Positions 46,345-56,638 of a stretch of 64,000 bases of DNA are shown here, one piece after another. The translations under genes and the position numbers were made by a program. Numbering within the stretch: the first letter of the stretch is position 1; each line of letters opens with the position of its first letter. The notes beneath the pieces were generated by a model. That model was not told where the DNA came from. It did no database searches and saw only the letters and a program-made list of their open reading frames with translations. The DNA is from Methanosphaera sp. (GTDB lineage Archaea; Methanobacteriota; Methanobacteria; Methanobacteriales; Methanobacteriaceae): NCBI GenBank assembly GCA_017430835.1, contig JAFRMD010000152.1, forward strand, positions 21,655 through 85,654. Direction: 5' to 3'.

Positions 46345-47010
46345 ATGAAAACTAAAGATAATTCATCCAATCAGGATTATAATCTTTTATTAAAGGAAAA
46401 TCAAAAATTAAAAGATGAATTGAAAGATATAAAATCGTTGGAATTGAATATTACTGAAAAACAGATTAAAATTATTAGGGATAGATTGGATAGTACTAAT
46501 GTTTTGTTAATACAGCAGACAAATAAAATGGAATCTTGGATTAAAGAATTAATTGCAGAACAAGAAGAATTGTATAATAAAATGGAAAAAATAAATGATA
46601 ATTCGTTAAAAGTGTTTAATGAACAAAGGATTTTAACAAATTTTTATTTAAATCAGAATAATAAATCATTAAAAGATAAAATTGCAACTAGTTTGCCTTC
46701 ATTGATATTGTTTTTAAGTTTCAGAAAATTTGGTTTAAGTAATGCTCTTAAAACTATTAAAGCATATAGAATAATTAAGAGTGAGGGGTTGTTTGATGTC
46801 AAGTATTACATATTGAATAATGAGTATTTGTCAAATTTGTCCTCAGATATATTGTTGAATTATTTGTTACATGAAGAAAATTGGTATAAATCACCAAATA
46901 AGAATTTTGATGTCGAATCTTTTGTATCTGAGCAAAAGGATAGGCCAAAAAAATTGAATCCCTTTGTTTATTATGTGTTGAATTATTACTGTAATGATTC
47001 AAAAAAGTAA
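46345..47010 (+). CDS. Coiled-coil protein with degenerate polysaccharide-type repeat
   Basis: A 221-residue protein. Residues 1-110 form a coiled coil (NLLLKENQKLKDELKDIKSL and on). Next comes a basic, hydrophobic segment, DKIATSLPSLILFLSFRKFG, that may sit at the membrane. The C-terminus has SEGLFDVKYYILNNEYLSNL and then NFDVESFVSEQKDRPKKLNPFVYYVLN, worn copies of the FD..YYL.NNPD...PL.HYL repeat found in the gene before it. It lies 29 bases downstream with AAGGTT before its ATG, so the pair is probably co-transcribed. No enzymatic domain is visible. Confidence 0.6.
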   Translation: MKTKDNSSNQDYNLLLKENQKLKDELKDIKSLELNITEKQIKIIRDRLDSTNVLLIQQTNKMESWIKELIAEQEELYNKMEKINDNSLKVFNEQRILTNFYLNQNNKSLKDKIATSLPSLILFLSFRKFGLSNALKTIKAYRIIKSEGLFDVKYYILNNEYLSNLSSDILLNYLLHEENWYKSPNKNFDVESFVSEQKDRPKKLNPFVYYVLNYYCNDSKK

Positions 47011-47121
47011 TACTTTTTTTTATTTTCAGACATATTTTGCAAGTGTAACTTTTATGGAAAAATTATTATTATTTTGAATTTCATATAATCTATTATACTA
47101 AAAAATCAGAGGTATTTTTTT

Positions 47122-48498
47122 ATGCAGAAAACTAATAAAGTGTTATGTTTAGTTGATGGGGAACATTATTTCCCAGTTACTAAATCAGCAATTGATAAAA
47201 TTGAATCAAAAGGATATGAGGTAGAACAATTATTATTTATTGGTGGAACAGAGAAGCTACGTAATAGTAATGTGGATGAAATATCTAAAATGTTTGATAA
47301 CAAACCAGTATTATTTGGAGAAAATCATAAAGAGATACCTTATGATTTAATTGAACAATCCATAAAAGAGTATGATGTAGATTATGTTTTCGATTTGTCT
47401 GATGAACCAGTTGTGAACTATTCAAAACGTTTTAAAATAGCAACAGTGGTATTGCAACAAGGAGTTACATATAAGGGGCCCGACTTTGAGTTTAAACCTT
47501 TAAAAGAATATGACGTATTGGAAAATCCATCCTATAAAATATTAGGCACTGGAAAAAGAATAGGAAAAACAGCCGTATCTGCTTATACTGCACGACTTAT
47601 CAATACAGAAGACAAATATGATCCATGTATAGTTGCAATGGGTAGGGGAGGACCAGAAGTTCCAGAAATAGTTCATGGTGATGAAATAAAATTAACTCCA
47701 GAATACCTCATGGAACAATCAGATAAAGGAAAACATGCAGCATCTGATCACTGGGAAGATGCATTGCTTAGTAGGGTATTAACCGTTGGTTGTAGAAGGT
47801 GTGCTGGTGGTATGGCAGGTCAAGTATACATAACTAATATGGTTGAAGGAGCAAAGATGACAAACACTTTAAACACAAACTTAATTGCTATTGAGGGCAG
47901 TGGTTCTGCAATTCCACCAGTAAAAACAAATAAACATATAGTGTTAGTAGGGGCAAATCAGCCAATAGAAACATTAACTGAATATTTTGGTCCATTTAGA
48001 ATAAAATTGGCTGATTTAGTAATCATTACAATGTGTGATGAACAGATATGTTCCAAAGAAAGATTAGATAAGTTAATGGATGAAATTAAAAATATTAATC
48101 CAGATGCAGAAGTAGTACCAACTATTTTCCGACCATATCCTGTTGATTCTATTGAAAATAAAAAGGTATTATTTGCAACAACAGCTCCCGAATTAGTACA
48201 ACACTTATTAAAGGAGTATTTGGAAGAAAACTTCAATTGTGAAGTTGTTGCAATTTCTTCAAATTTATCAAACAGGCCTTTATTACAAAAAGACATTGAA
48301 GATTATATAGACAATGTAGATGTTATGTTAACTGAATTAAAAGCTGCTGCAGTTGATGTTGCCACAAAAGATGCATTAACTAAAGGTTTAGAAGTAGTAT
48401 ATTGTGATAATATTCCCATTCCATTAAATTCAGATTATGATTTAGATAATGCCATTATGAAAATTGTTCATGAAGCTGTAGAAGATTTTAATAATTAA
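47122..48498 (+). CDS. cpgS: Cyclic 2,3-diphosphoglycerate synthetase
   Basis: Forms the intramolecular phosphoanhydride of 2,3-diphosphoglycerate with ATP, giving cyclic 2,3-DPG, a compatible solute and phosphate store of Methanobacteriales. The 458-residue protein begins [20 protein letters not shown], has a P-loop-like [18 protein letters not shown] near residue 146, and contains [18 protein letters not shown], all characteristic of this family. GAGGT precedes the ATG. It appears to be a single-gene unit. It is the best lineage marker in the window. Confidence 0.93.
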   Translation: MQKTNKVLCLVDGEHYFPVTKSAIDKIESKGYEVEQLLFIGGTEKLRNSNVDEISKMFDNKPVLFGENHKEIPYDLIEQSIKEYDVDYVFDLSDEPVVNYSKRFKIATVVLQQGVTYKGPDFEFKPLKEYDVLENPSYKILGTGKRIGKTAVSAYTARLINTEDKYDPCIVAMGRGGPEVPEIVHGDEIKLTPEYLMEQSDKGKHAASDHWEDALLSRVLTVGCRRCAGGMAGQVYITNMVEGAKMTNTLNTNLIAIEGSGSAIPPVKTNKHIVLVGANQPIETLTEYFGPFRIKLADLVIITMCDEQICSKERLDKLMDEIKNINPDAEVVPTIFRPYPVDSIENKKVLFATTAPELVQHLLKEYLEENFNCEVVAISSNLSNRPLLQKDIEDYIDNVDVMLTELKAAAVDVATKDALTKGLEVVYCDNIPIPLNSDYDLDNAIMKIVHEAVEDFNN

Positions 48499-48517
48499 TC
48501 TTCTTATTTTTTTTATC

Positions 48518-48538
48518 ATAACCGTAAAGTATTTATAT
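48518..48538 (+). promoter_or_regulatory. Thermosome-2 promoter, identical block to thermosome 1
   Basis: The same 21 bases as at 27037-27057, with CCGTAAAG abutting TATTTATAT, are found here. The start site would fall near 48563, leaving about 205 bases of leader before the thermosome ATG. That leader contains ATCAGTCTA twice (48661 and 48708), once matching the inverted copy near 27080. The shared block points to common control of the two chaperonin genes. Confidence 0.7.
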
Positions 48539-48767
48539 AACTTCAAACACCCTTTCAAAGCATACCTTTATAATGTATAATCAATATACTATTATATAGT
48601 TGGAAATTTATATTTTGAAAATTATTTTCATAATATTTTATTAATTATCAATTTTTTTATATCAGTCTAGAAGCACGGTTTTAGATTATTATTCATTAAA
48701 TATCAAAATCAGTCTATAATAAAAAATGAAATTTAAAAAATAATATCTAAATTGGAGGATAATTAAT

Positions 48768-50375
48768 ATGGTACAAAATACCCAACAACCATTAATAGTT
48801 CTCGCTGATGGATCAACAAGGACTGTTGGTAGTCAAGCAATGACAAATAACATAATGGCTGCAAAACTATTATCCAACGTATTAATAACAACATTAGGTC
48901 CTAGAGGAATGGACAAAATGTTAATAAACACTATTGGTGATATTAAAATTACCAATGATGGTTACACAGTATTAAAAGAAACTGAACCAGACCATCCTGC
49001 TGCAAAAGTTATTGTCGAATTATCCAAAACTCAGGAAGAAGATTTTGGTGATGGAACAACAACAGTAGTAGTGTTAGTTGGAGAATTATTAAAACAAGCA
49101 GAAAAATTACTTGGACAAGGAGTAGCTGTATCAACAATCTTAAAAGGTTTTGAAAAAGCAAAAGAAAAAACATTAGAAGTTTTAGATGATATAGCATTTG
49201 ATGTCGAAAAAGAAGAATTAATCGGTATTGCAAGAACTTCTCTGTCTGGTAAAGGTTCTTTCACAAATATTGACTCAATGGCAACTAAGTTAGTCGAAGC
49301 ATTATTAAATGTTGAAGAAAACGGTGAAATTGATGAAGATATGATAAAAATCAGACAAATATACGGTGAAGGAACAGAAGATACTGAGATAACTGAATCT
49401 GTAACAGTAGATAAGAATGTCCTAGAATCTGAAATGCCAAAAGATGTTAAAAACGCTAAAATTTGTTTGCTCCAATATCCTATCGATGCTAGAGAACTAC
49501 AAAATGAAGCAAAAATTAAACTAAGAACACCTGGTGAATATCAAGATTATCTTGATAAAGAAGCAGCAATGTTGGAAGAAGAAGTTCAAAAAATAGTTGA
49601 TGCAGGCGCTAATGTTTTATTCAACAACAAAAAAATCAGTGATCTTGGTCAGCACTATTTAACAAAAGCCGGTATTTTAGCAGTAAAAAGAGTTAAAACT
49701 GGGGATTTAGAAAGATTATCTAAAGCAACCGGTGCAAATATTGTAAACAATATTCGTGAATTAACTAGTGACGATATTGGTGAAGCAGGTCATGTATACG
49801 AACGTGAAGTATTCTGGAATAGAGAATACATATTTGTAGAAGAATGTAAATATCCAGGTACCTTAAATGTTATTGTTAGAGGAAGTACCAAACATATTAC
49901 AGGACAATTAGAACAAGCTATTAAAGATGCTATAGGTGCAGTATCCCAAACTATTAAAAATAAAAAAGCACTTCCAGGTGGAGGAGCAGCAGATATTGCA
50001 GCAGCAAAAGTTTTAAAGAAATATGCAAACACGTGCACCGATAAAAGACAATTAGCTATTAGAGCATATGCTGAAGCATTAGAACAATTGCCTTTAGCAT
50101 TAGCTCATAATGCTGGAATGGATATGGTTGATGTTTTAACTGATTTATTAGCAGCACAAGAAAAATCAACAAACATGGGTGTAAACGTTCTAAAACGTGA
50201 AGTTTCTGATATGAGAGAAGATAAAATTCTTGATTCACATATAACTAAAAAAGCTATAGTGGATTCTGCCACAGAAATTGCTGGAGAAATATTACGTATT
50301 GATGATGTAGTAGCATCAAAACCTGAAACTCCAGTTGGTGGGGACATGCCAGGAACTCCAAACCCATACTTGTAA
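48768..50375 (+). CDS. Second thermosome subunit, lacking the GGM tail
   Basis: Group II chaperonin subunit of 535 residues. ATP-site motifs are intact: LGPRGMDKMLINTIGD, NDGYTVLKE, and FGDGTTTVVVLVGELL; equatorial GGGAADIAAAKVL is also present. It is clearly diverged from the subunit at 27177 and ends PGTPNPYL instead of the usual Gly-Gly-Met repeat. GGAGG precedes the ATG. The shared promoter suggests hetero-oligomer formation with the first subunit, with this one perhaps in a special role. The chaperonin identity is certain; the division of labour is inferred. Confidence 0.95.
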   Translation: MVQNTQQPLIVLADGSTRTVGSQAMTNNIMAAKLLSNVLITTLGPRGMDKMLINTIGDIKITNDGYTVLKETEPDHPAAKVIVELSKTQEEDFGDGTTTVVVLVGELLKQAEKLLGQGVAVSTILKGFEKAKEKTLEVLDDIAFDVEKEELIGIARTSLSGKGSFTNIDSMATKLVEALLNVEENGEIDEDMIKIRQIYGEGTEDTEITESVTVDKNVLESEMPKDVKNAKICLLQYPIDARELQNEAKIKLRTPGEYQDYLDKEAAMLEEEVQKIVDAGANVLFNNKKISDLGQHYLTKAGILAVKRVKTGDLERLSKATGANIVNNIRELTSDDIGEAGHVYEREVFWNREYIFVEECKYPGTLNVIVRGSTKHITGQLEQAIKDAIGAVSQTIKNKKALPGGGAADIAAAKVLKKYANTCTDKRQLAIRAYAEALEQLPLALAHNAGMDMVDVLTDLLAAQEKSTNMGVNVLKREVSDMREDKILDSHITKKAIVDSATEIAGEILRIDDVVASKPETPVGGDMPGTPNPYL

Positions 50376-50517
50376 TAAGATAGTCACTTATCTTATTATT
50401 TTTCTTCTTTTAAAAGACTATTTTTTAATATTAATTAATCTTATTAAACATTACACTTATTTTAATTAAATGATATAGATATATTATATATAAACCATAA
50501 TTCTTTGGAGGATTAAA

Positions 50518-51804
50518 TTGCTAGAAATAATAGATTTAAAAAGGGAAGATTTTTCCAAATACACCGAAAGAATTCAGATGAATTCTACTGAAGTGTTACA
50601 ACCAGTCCAAGAAATCATTAATAACGTAAGAAAAAATAAAGATCAAGCATTACATGAATACACATTAAAATTTGATAAAGCAGATATTAAAGAATTTAGA
50701 GTTCCTACAGAAACTATTGAACAAAGTATTGAAAAAATCAATCCAAAGTTACGAAAAGCATTGGAAGATGCTGCAAAAAATGTAAGTAAATTCCATGAAG
50801 CTCAAATACCTTCTGATTGGACTATGACAGTTAAAGAAGGAGTAACAACAGGTCAAATAATTCGGCCATTAAAAAGAGTTGGTTGTTATATCCCTGGTGG
50901 AAGAGCAGCATATCCTTCTTCAATTATTATGACTGTAATTCCTGCAAAAATAGCCGGAGTTAAGGAAATAATTTGCTGTACACCTCCAGATAAGGATGGA
51001 AATATAAGTGATGAAATATTAGCAGCAGCGTATATTGCCGGTGCAACACAAATTTATAAAGTTGGCGGTGCCCAAGCTATAGCTGCCATGGCATATTCTA
51101 CAGAATCAATACCCTCTGTTGATAAAATAGTAGGTCCGGGAAATATTTTTGTAGCTACAGCAAAAAAGTTAGTTTATGGTGATGTTGATATTGAATTTCC
51201 TGCAGGACCATCTGAAATGTTGGCATTAATAGATGAAACTGCAAATCCTTCATACATGGCAACAGAGTTATTATCTCAAGCAGAACATGATCCCAATGCC
51301 GCAACAATTCTGGTATCCACTTCAAGAAAAACTGCCGAAGAAACTTTAAAATATGTGGAAGAATATCTTGAAATTCAAGAAAGAAAGGAAATAATTGAAG
51401 AATCCCTATCAAAATATTGTCATATTTTAGTAGCAGAAGATATGGACCAAGCAATAGATTTTACTAACGCTTATGCTCCAGAACATTTAGTAATTGTTAC
51501 AAAAGATCATTATAAAACTTTGAAATCTATAAATAATGCAGGCTCAATATTTTTAGGAAATCTTACTCCTGTAGCTGGTGGAGACTATGGTTCCGGAACA
51601 AATCATGTTCTTCCAACAAGTGGTGGAGCAAGAATGTATTCGGGATTATCTACAGAATCATTCCTTAAAAAACCTACAATACAGGAATTATCTCCAGAAG
51701 GAGTATTAAATATCAAAGAAATGGTTATTAATTTAGCAGAAGCTGAAGGATTATATGCTCATGCAAGGAGTATAAGAAAAAGAGCAGAAGATATTGATAA
51801 CTAA
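50518..51804 (+). CDS. hisD: Histidinol dehydrogenase
   Basis: Zinc enzyme that oxidises histidinol to histidine in two NAD-dependent steps, the last reactions of histidine synthesis. The 428-residue sequence has the family blocks [39 protein letters not shown], and [18 protein letters not shown], then the zinc/active-site [16 protein letters not shown] and [17 protein letters not shown]. The start is TTG at 50518 behind a good TTGGAGGAT site. It stands alone between thermosome 2 and aspS; no other his genes are here. Confidence 0.95.
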   Translation: MLEIIDLKREDFSKYTERIQMNSTEVLQPVQEIINNVRKNKDQALHEYTLKFDKADIKEFRVPTETIEQSIEKINPKLRKALEDAAKNVSKFHEAQIPSDWTMTVKEGVTTGQIIRPLKRVGCYIPGGRAAYPSSIIMTVIPAKIAGVKEIICCTPPDKDGNISDEILAAAYIAGATQIYKVGGAQAIAAMAYSTESIPSVDKIVGPGNIFVATAKKLVYGDVDIEFPAGPSEMLALIDETANPSYMATELLSQAEHDPNAATILVSTSRKTAEETLKYVEEYLEIQERKEIIEESLSKYCHILVAEDMDQAIDFTNAYAPEHLVIVTKDHYKTLKSINNAGSIFLGNLTPVAGGDYGSGTNHVLPTSGGARMYSGLSTESFLKKPTIQELSPEGVLNIKEMVINLAEAEGLYAHARSIRKRAEDIDN

Positions 51805-51916
51805 ACTCTTTATTTTTTTTTAAATAATTAATAACACTTAAAAAATAAAAAAAACATAATTATATATTATTACTTAATAATTTTTATTTATTCATACTAA
51901 AATCACAGGTGAAAAA

Positions 51917-53236
51917 GTGACAAACATATTCGAAAAATGTAAAAGAACACATTATTCAAACGAAATAAGTCCTGAATTAGCAGGAGAAACAGTTAAAGTA
52001 ACAGGATGGGTACATGAAATAAGAGACCTTGGTGGAATTGTTTTTGTATTAATTCGTGATAAATATGGAATAACACAATTAACTGCACCAAGTAAAAAAT
52101 TATCTGAAGAAATGATGGCTGATGTACGTGCTGCAAGAAAAGAAACAATTGTAACTGTAACAGGTACAGTACAAGAATCTGGAAAAGCACCAAATGGAAT
52201 AGAAATAATTCCAACAAACATTGACATTATTAACGTATCTCAATTACCATTACCATTAGACACTACAGAAAAAGTAAATGCAGAAATGGATACACGATTA
52301 GATTCCCGTTTTATGGATTTAAGAAAACATGATGTAAGTGCAATTTTCAAAATCAAAAATGAAATTTTACATACAGCACGCAATTATTTCTATGATAATG
52401 ATTTTACAGAAATAACCACACCTAAATTAGTAGCATCAGCAACTGAAGGTGGAACAGAGTTATTCCCAATTACTTACTTTGAAAAAGAAGCATTCCTTGG
52501 TCAAAGTCCTCAACTATACAAACAAATGATGATGGCAACAGGTCTTGACAATGTATTTGAAATAGGTCAAATATTCAGAGCAGAAGAACATGATACATTA
52601 AGACACTTAAATGAAGCTTTATCTATTGATGCAGAAATGTCCTTCAGAAGTCAAGAAGATGTAATGGAATTATTAGAAGATTTAATTAAAAACATTCTCA
52701 GTAATGTTCAAGAAAATTGTTCTGCAGAATTAGAAGACCTTGGACATGAATTAGACATACCTTCAACTTCATTCCCAGTAGTTCCATACGAAGAAGTAAT
52801 AGATATTGTAAACAGTCAAGATGTTGAAATGGAATATGGAGAAGATTTAAACAGAGCTGCAGAAAAAGTATTAGGAGATACAATGGGCAGTTACTACTTT
52901 ATTACAGAATGGCCTACAGCAATAAAACCATTTTATGTAATGCCAAAAGAGGACGATCCAGAAAAAAGTACAGCATTTGACTTAATGTATAGGGACTTAG
53001 AATTATCTAGTGGTGCTCAACGTATACATGATTATGATTTATTATACAATCAATTAGAAGCCAAAGATTTAAATCCAGACTCATTTGAAAAATATTTACA
53101 AGCATTTAAATATGGTATGCCACCTCATTCTGGATGGGGTATGGGAGCTGACAGACTTACCATGGTAATAACTGGTGTTAAAAACATTAGAGAAACAGTT
53201 CTATTCCCTAGAGATAGAAGACGATTAACACCTTAA
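51917..53236 (+). CDS. aspS: Aspartyl-tRNA synthetase, probably non-discriminating
   Basis: Class II synthetase of archaeal type, 439 residues. The OB-fold anticodon domain has [19 protein letters not shown]; the catalytic core has [45 protein letters not shown], and [11 protein letters not shown], ending [12 protein letters not shown]. Discriminating archaeal AspRS has Trp after GWV and Lys in the next loop; here they are His (GWVH) and Pro (KAPNG), the pattern linked to enzymes that also mischarge tRNA-Asn with Asp for later amidation. No AsnRS is in the window. The start is GTG with AGGTGA upstream. Confidence 0.94.
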   Translation: MTNIFEKCKRTHYSNEISPELAGETVKVTGWVHEIRDLGGIVFVLIRDKYGITQLTAPSKKLSEEMMADVRAARKETIVTVTGTVQESGKAPNGIEIIPTNIDIINVSQLPLPLDTTEKVNAEMDTRLDSRFMDLRKHDVSAIFKIKNEILHTARNYFYDNDFTEITTPKLVASATEGGTELFPITYFEKEAFLGQSPQLYKQMMMATGLDNVFEIGQIFRAEEHDTLRHLNEALSIDAEMSFRSQEDVMELLEDLIKNILSNVQENCSAELEDLGHELDIPSTSFPVVPYEEVIDIVNSQDVEMEYGEDLNRAAEKVLGDTMGSYYFITEWPTAIKPFYVMPKEDDPEKSTAFDLMYRDLELSSGAQRIHDYDLLYNQLEAKDLNPDSFEKYLQAFKYGMPPHSGWGMGADRLTMVITGVKNIRETVLFPRDRRRLTP

Positions 53237-53259
53237 TATTTCTCTTCTATTTTTTTTCA

Positions 53260-53295
53260 AAAAAAAGTAAAAAGTTTTTTTTTGGAGTTAAATTA
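53260..53295 (-). terminator. U-rich 3' flank after the gene at 53296
   Basis: On the minus strand this reads CCAAAAAAAAACTTTTTACTTTTTTTT, with the TTTTTACTTTTT element also found after cbiT and aroB'. On the plus strand the aspS end is followed by TCTTCTATTTTTTTTC, so both convergent genes probably terminate here. Confidence 0.4.
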
Positions 53296-53625
53296 TTATT
53301 TATTTTCTTTAGATTCAACATATAAATATATGCGTTCTCGTTCAAAATAATATGTTTGATCTTCATTTAAATCCTCGGCGATTTCATATAAAATTCTGGA
53401 GGATTCTAATTTTTTTAGTCTTTCAATAAATTCATTATATTCCATTTGGATGGAATCATTAGTGTATACTCTGTTTAAGCCACAGGTACTCCATTCAAGT
53501 CCATCCCAACTTAACATCTTTAATGTTCTAGGTTTAATTATGATTAATTTAATTAAGACTTGAAAATCATCTTCTTCGTGTTTACCATCTAATATTTTAC
53601 ATCGAATCTCTTTTGTCGCAGACAA
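53296..53625 (-). CDS. Unknown small acidic protein
   Basis: A 109-residue protein that I do not recognise. The pattern is alternating beta strands (DFQVLIKLIIIKPRTLKML, then SWDGLEWSTCGLNRVY) followed by a helix, MEYNEFIERLKKLESSRILYE. It has no membrane segment. It starts at TTG with GAGG 8 bases upstream, 10 bases after the neighbouring minus-strand gene, which has a similar strand-strand-(DG.xW)-helix layout; they may be old tandem duplicates. It is convergent with aspS. Confidence 0.5.
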   Translation of the reverse strand: MSATKEIRCKILDGKHEEDDFQVLIKLIIIKPRTLKMLSWDGLEWSTCGLNRVYTNDSIQMEYNEFIERLKKLESSRILYEIAEDLNEDQTYYFERERIYLYVESKENK

Positions 53626-53635
53626 TGTAACATCC

Positions 53636-53959
53636 TCATATTTTTGTTGATTTTATTAATAGTTTATATGAATCTTTTTTCAGAGCATCGTTATCATCCA
53701 TTTCTTTTATTTCATTCCATATGTTTCCATGAACCATATAATCATGAACTCGAGTTATGAAGTCTTCAAAGTTTTTTCTTTCATCTTCTTTTTCTGGAGA
53801 TATGCTATATAAATCAATAAAATCTTTTAACCAGTCTTTTCCATCGTAAAAATAATAATCTCCATAGTAATCATTTTCTGTGTCGTATGTAACCCTGCAT
53901 TTAATGTTAAACTTTGTATTTTCCTGATCTTCAATACAATACTCATATGTTTCTTTCAT
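53636..53959 (-). CDS. Unknown small acidic protein, possible relative of its neighbour
   Basis: A 107-residue protein without a recognised family. The N-terminal half is beta-rich (KFNIKCRVTYDTENDYYGDY), followed by FYDGKDWLKDFIDLYS and then KNFEDFITRVHDYMVHG. The DGxxW plus helix F(I)xR arrangement is echoed in the downstream gene (DGLEW ... EFIERL). AGAGGGATA precedes the ATG. A two-gene unit is likely. Confidence 0.5.
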   Translation of the reverse strand: MKETYEYCIEDQENTKFNIKCRVTYDTENDYYGDYYFYDGKDWLKDFIDLYSISPEKEDERKNFEDFITRVHDYMVHGNIWNEIKEMDDNDALKKDSYKLLIKSTKI

Positions 53960-54110
53960 ATTATCCCTCTATATAGTCTATTTATGTATTTTTTAATTAA
54001 TAAATATGAAGAATATTTCCGATATAAAAATTTTTAAAAAAAGATATATATCTATAATTACAAAATAATTATTACAAAATAATGTTAATTATTTATTAAG
54101 AGGGAGATTT

Positions 54111-54416
54111 ATGAAGTCAAAAATAAATGGCATTATTGAGAATTTCAACAATACAATCATTGCGGTCTCTTCTGTTCATAATATGTCTTCACAGGAAAAC
54201 TCTGGCGAAACACAGAAAATTTATCAAATTGATGAAGCAGGAGATTATATAGAAACAGTTTATAAGGGCATTACAGTGTATGTAAGAGAGAATTACCCAT
54301 ATTACAATCCCCAAAACGATAAAATATATTATTCTAAAGAAGAGGAAGCAGAAGATTTATACAAAATATCTGAAGAAATGACTAAATCTTCACTAGAAAC
54401 ATTAGAAGATATTTAA
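54111..54416 (+). CDS. Unknown 101-residue protein
   Basis: Strong GAGGGAG ribosome binding site 5 bases before the ATG, so the gene is convincing. The product is acidic, with a short N-terminal helix (SKINGIIENFNNTIIAVSSV), a likely strand pair in YKGITVYVRENYPYYNPQ, and an acidic C-terminal helix rich in Glu and Leu. No membrane segment or metal motif is seen. I do not recognise it. It is divergent from the unknown pair at 53296-53959 and convergent with trkH. Confidence 0.55.
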   Translation: MKSKINGIIENFNNTIIAVSSVHNMSSQENSGETQKIYQIDEAGDYIETVYKGITVYVRENYPYYNPQNDKIYYSKEEEAEDLYKISEEMTKSSLETLEDI

Positions 54417-54537
54417 TTATTTTTATTTATTTTTAAACTACTTTTTTTATTATTAATTTTGTATGAAGATAATTATCTCTTGAATACTTAGAATAATATA
54501 GGATTTCGAAGTTTCAAAATTAATTTTATTCAATTTA

Positions 54538-56028
54538 TTAATTAATCTTTTCATTAATATTGTTAATAATGTATACTAAAGGAATTAATGCAGGCCATAT
54601 TCCTATCCTTCCAGCTAAAAAATCAAATATCAGAACAATTTTAACAACTAATGGAATTGATGTATTAATATAACTTGGACCAAGCCCAGTATTTCCAATA
54701 GAACCTGCAACTATTGAATAAGCCACTTTGAAATCATTACAAAACATTAATAATATTATTGTACTCACTACAAACAATAATAGATAAGCAAACATAAACA
54801 TTAAAATTGGCTTAATCATATTAAATGTAATAATCATTTCCTTATTATCATGAAATACTTTTCTTTTTAGTACGATGCTGTTTGGTAAAAAGATGGATTG
54901 AAGTTCCCACCATACTGATTTAACCATTAAAGCAATATTATATATTTTCATACCACTAGCTGTGGAACAAACAGCACCTCCAATAAACATTAATACTATT
55001 AGTACGTGGTAACTTAAGGCAGGCCAAGTATTTATATCGGTTGATTGAAATCCGGTAGAAGTCAATATTGATACTACTTGGAACAATGCATGTCTAAAAG
55101 TAACTAACAAATCTCCATTATAAAGATTATTTTGAAGTAAACTAAACATGACAATTATTGTTGCCAGCACAATTAAATAGAACATATATTTTACTTCTAT
55201 ATCCTTGTGAACATTTCTCCATTTTCCCTTACTGATAAAATAATACATAAGAAAATTGGTTCCACCCATTATCATTACAATTATTGTAACTATTTGAATT
55301 AGGGGATTTACGAAATTATTCAAATTATCAACATCTGCAGAGAACCCTCCAGTACCTAATCCTGAAAAAGAATAACATAATGCATTGAAAACATCTAAGC
55401 CAACAAGTACATATAAAGTTATTGCTATAATCGTTAAGATACTGTATATTTTAATAAACATCATTGAGGTATGTCTGATATTTGGTGTCATTTGCTCAGT
55501 TTTTCCTTCTGCAAAGTATAATCTTTTTAAACTGACAGAAGATGGAATAAGCACTAATAACAGGAATATTATTCCTAATCCTCCAAACCATTGAAGTAAA
55601 CTTCTCCAAATCCGAATAGAATATGCAACAGGAACATTTGAATACATTGTAAAACCTGTTGATGTTATTCCGGACATACTTTCAAAGTAAGAGTCAATAA
55701 ATGACAAATCACGGGATAAAATCAGGGGTAATGCACAAAAAAATGCTGAAATTATCCATATCGATAGAACAAAAATCAAAGAACCTTTCAATGATAAATC
55801 AGATATTTTTTTAGATTGATTTGTGAGGTACAATATTAATCCAACACTTAATGATACTATTATTGATGCCATAAATGAATAAAAATAAGTAATGGGATCT
55901 TTGTATATTAAAGAGACTATTATTGGTATGGCCATGAATGATGATATGGCAATTATTACAAAGCCAGTATAATGAAAAATAGCCCTAACTTCATCCATTT
56001 TAATTTTTTCTATATGAAATGCATTCAT
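54538..56028 (-). CDS. trkH: TrkH-family potassium uptake channel subunit
   Basis: Ion-conducting membrane subunit of a Trk/Ktr-type potassium transporter, about 496 residues. Four pore-loop glycines of the selectivity filter are visible in SGITSTGFTMY, SGLGTGGFSAD, LTSTGFQSTD and GSIGNTGLGPS, each following a hydrophobic helix. There are around ten membrane helices in all. The GTG at 56037 lies in the GTGATA ribosome binding sequence, so the ATG at 56028 is chosen. The cytoplasmic NAD-binding partner (TrkA/KtrA) is not next to it. Potassium is a major counter-ion to cyclic-DPG in these archaea. Confidence 0.93.
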   Translation of the reverse strand: MNAFHIEKIKMDEVRAIFHYTGFVIIAISSFMAIPIIVSLIYKDPITYFYSFMASIIVSLSVGLILYLTNQSKKISDLSLKGSLIFVLSIWIISAFFCALPLILSRDLSFIDSYFESMSGITSTGFTMYSNVPVAYSIRIWRSLLQWFGGLGIIFLLLVLIPSSVSLKRLYFAEGKTEQMTPNIRHTSMMFIKIYSILTIIAITLYVLVGLDVFNALCYSFSGLGTGGFSADVDNLNNFVNPLIQIVTIIVMIMGGTNFLMYYFISKGKWRNVHKDIEVKYMFYLIVLATIIVMFSLLQNNLYNGDLLVTFRHALFQVVSILTSTGFQSTDINTWPALSYHVLIVLMFIGGAVCSTASGMKIYNIALMVKSVWWELQSIFLPNSIVLKRKVFHDNKEMIITFNMIKPILMFMFAYLLLFVVSTIILLMFCNDFKVAYSIVAGSIGNTGLGPSYINTSIPLVVKIVLIFDFLAGRIGIWPALIPLVYIINNINEKIN

Positions 56029-56638
56029 GTATATCACTAAGTATTATCAAAAGGTTAATGCTTAAATACTACCTGTATCTAAAATAATCTTTTTATTTAT
56101 AAATGAATAATTATTATTCATAAATAATTTCCATAATTCTATATTATTCATATGTTTATATAAATTTTTCTTTAAAATTTATTTTTTAGTGGATAAAAAC
56201 AATTATTTTTCAAAAAACCTTTTTCAAGAGTTATTGGATATTATTTGGTGATAATACAACCCTGGTTTTTTTACAAAATATTGTGTAAAAACTTAGGAAA
56301 AATCTACAAAGAAACAACACATGTTATGAATACAAAAGTTAACTAGAAATAGAATAACAGTAAAAACCAAAAAAAGACAAGAATTAAAAGCTTAATTTTG
56401 AAAATCAATTATAAATAATTCTTTATTAATTAAAAAAAGTTCTAAAATATAAAAATAAATTAAAAAAACTTCAACTCTATGGATTTTATTGTTTCTATAA
56501 GTTATTTATTTCTAATTTTTATAGTTGTCCATTCTTTTTCTTTTTTATATATTACTATAATTAAATTTTAAATATTAACAGAAATAAATAATTATATGTA
56601 ACTTAATTAAATATTACACATTTAAAGGAGGCTAATTA
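56029..56638. other. 610-base intergenic region, no gene assigned
   Basis: Between the divergent trkH and DUF5654 genes. Base composition changes partway: a T-rich part near trkH, a more mixed section at about 56185-56395, then AT-rich promoter-like DNA. The mixed section has a short frame from a GTG at 56189 to a TGA at 56251, and another frame of about 30 codons overlapping its end, neither with a ribosome binding site. This may be a decayed gene or insertion remnant, but I cannot identify it. The DUF5654 ribosome binding site AAAGGAGG is at 56623. Confidence 0.4.

Noticed and set aside
56189..56251. Short frame read as a possible transposase start
   Set aside because: Only 20 codons, no ribosome binding site, and no inverted terminal repeats or target duplication found. 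I could not match it to a transposase.
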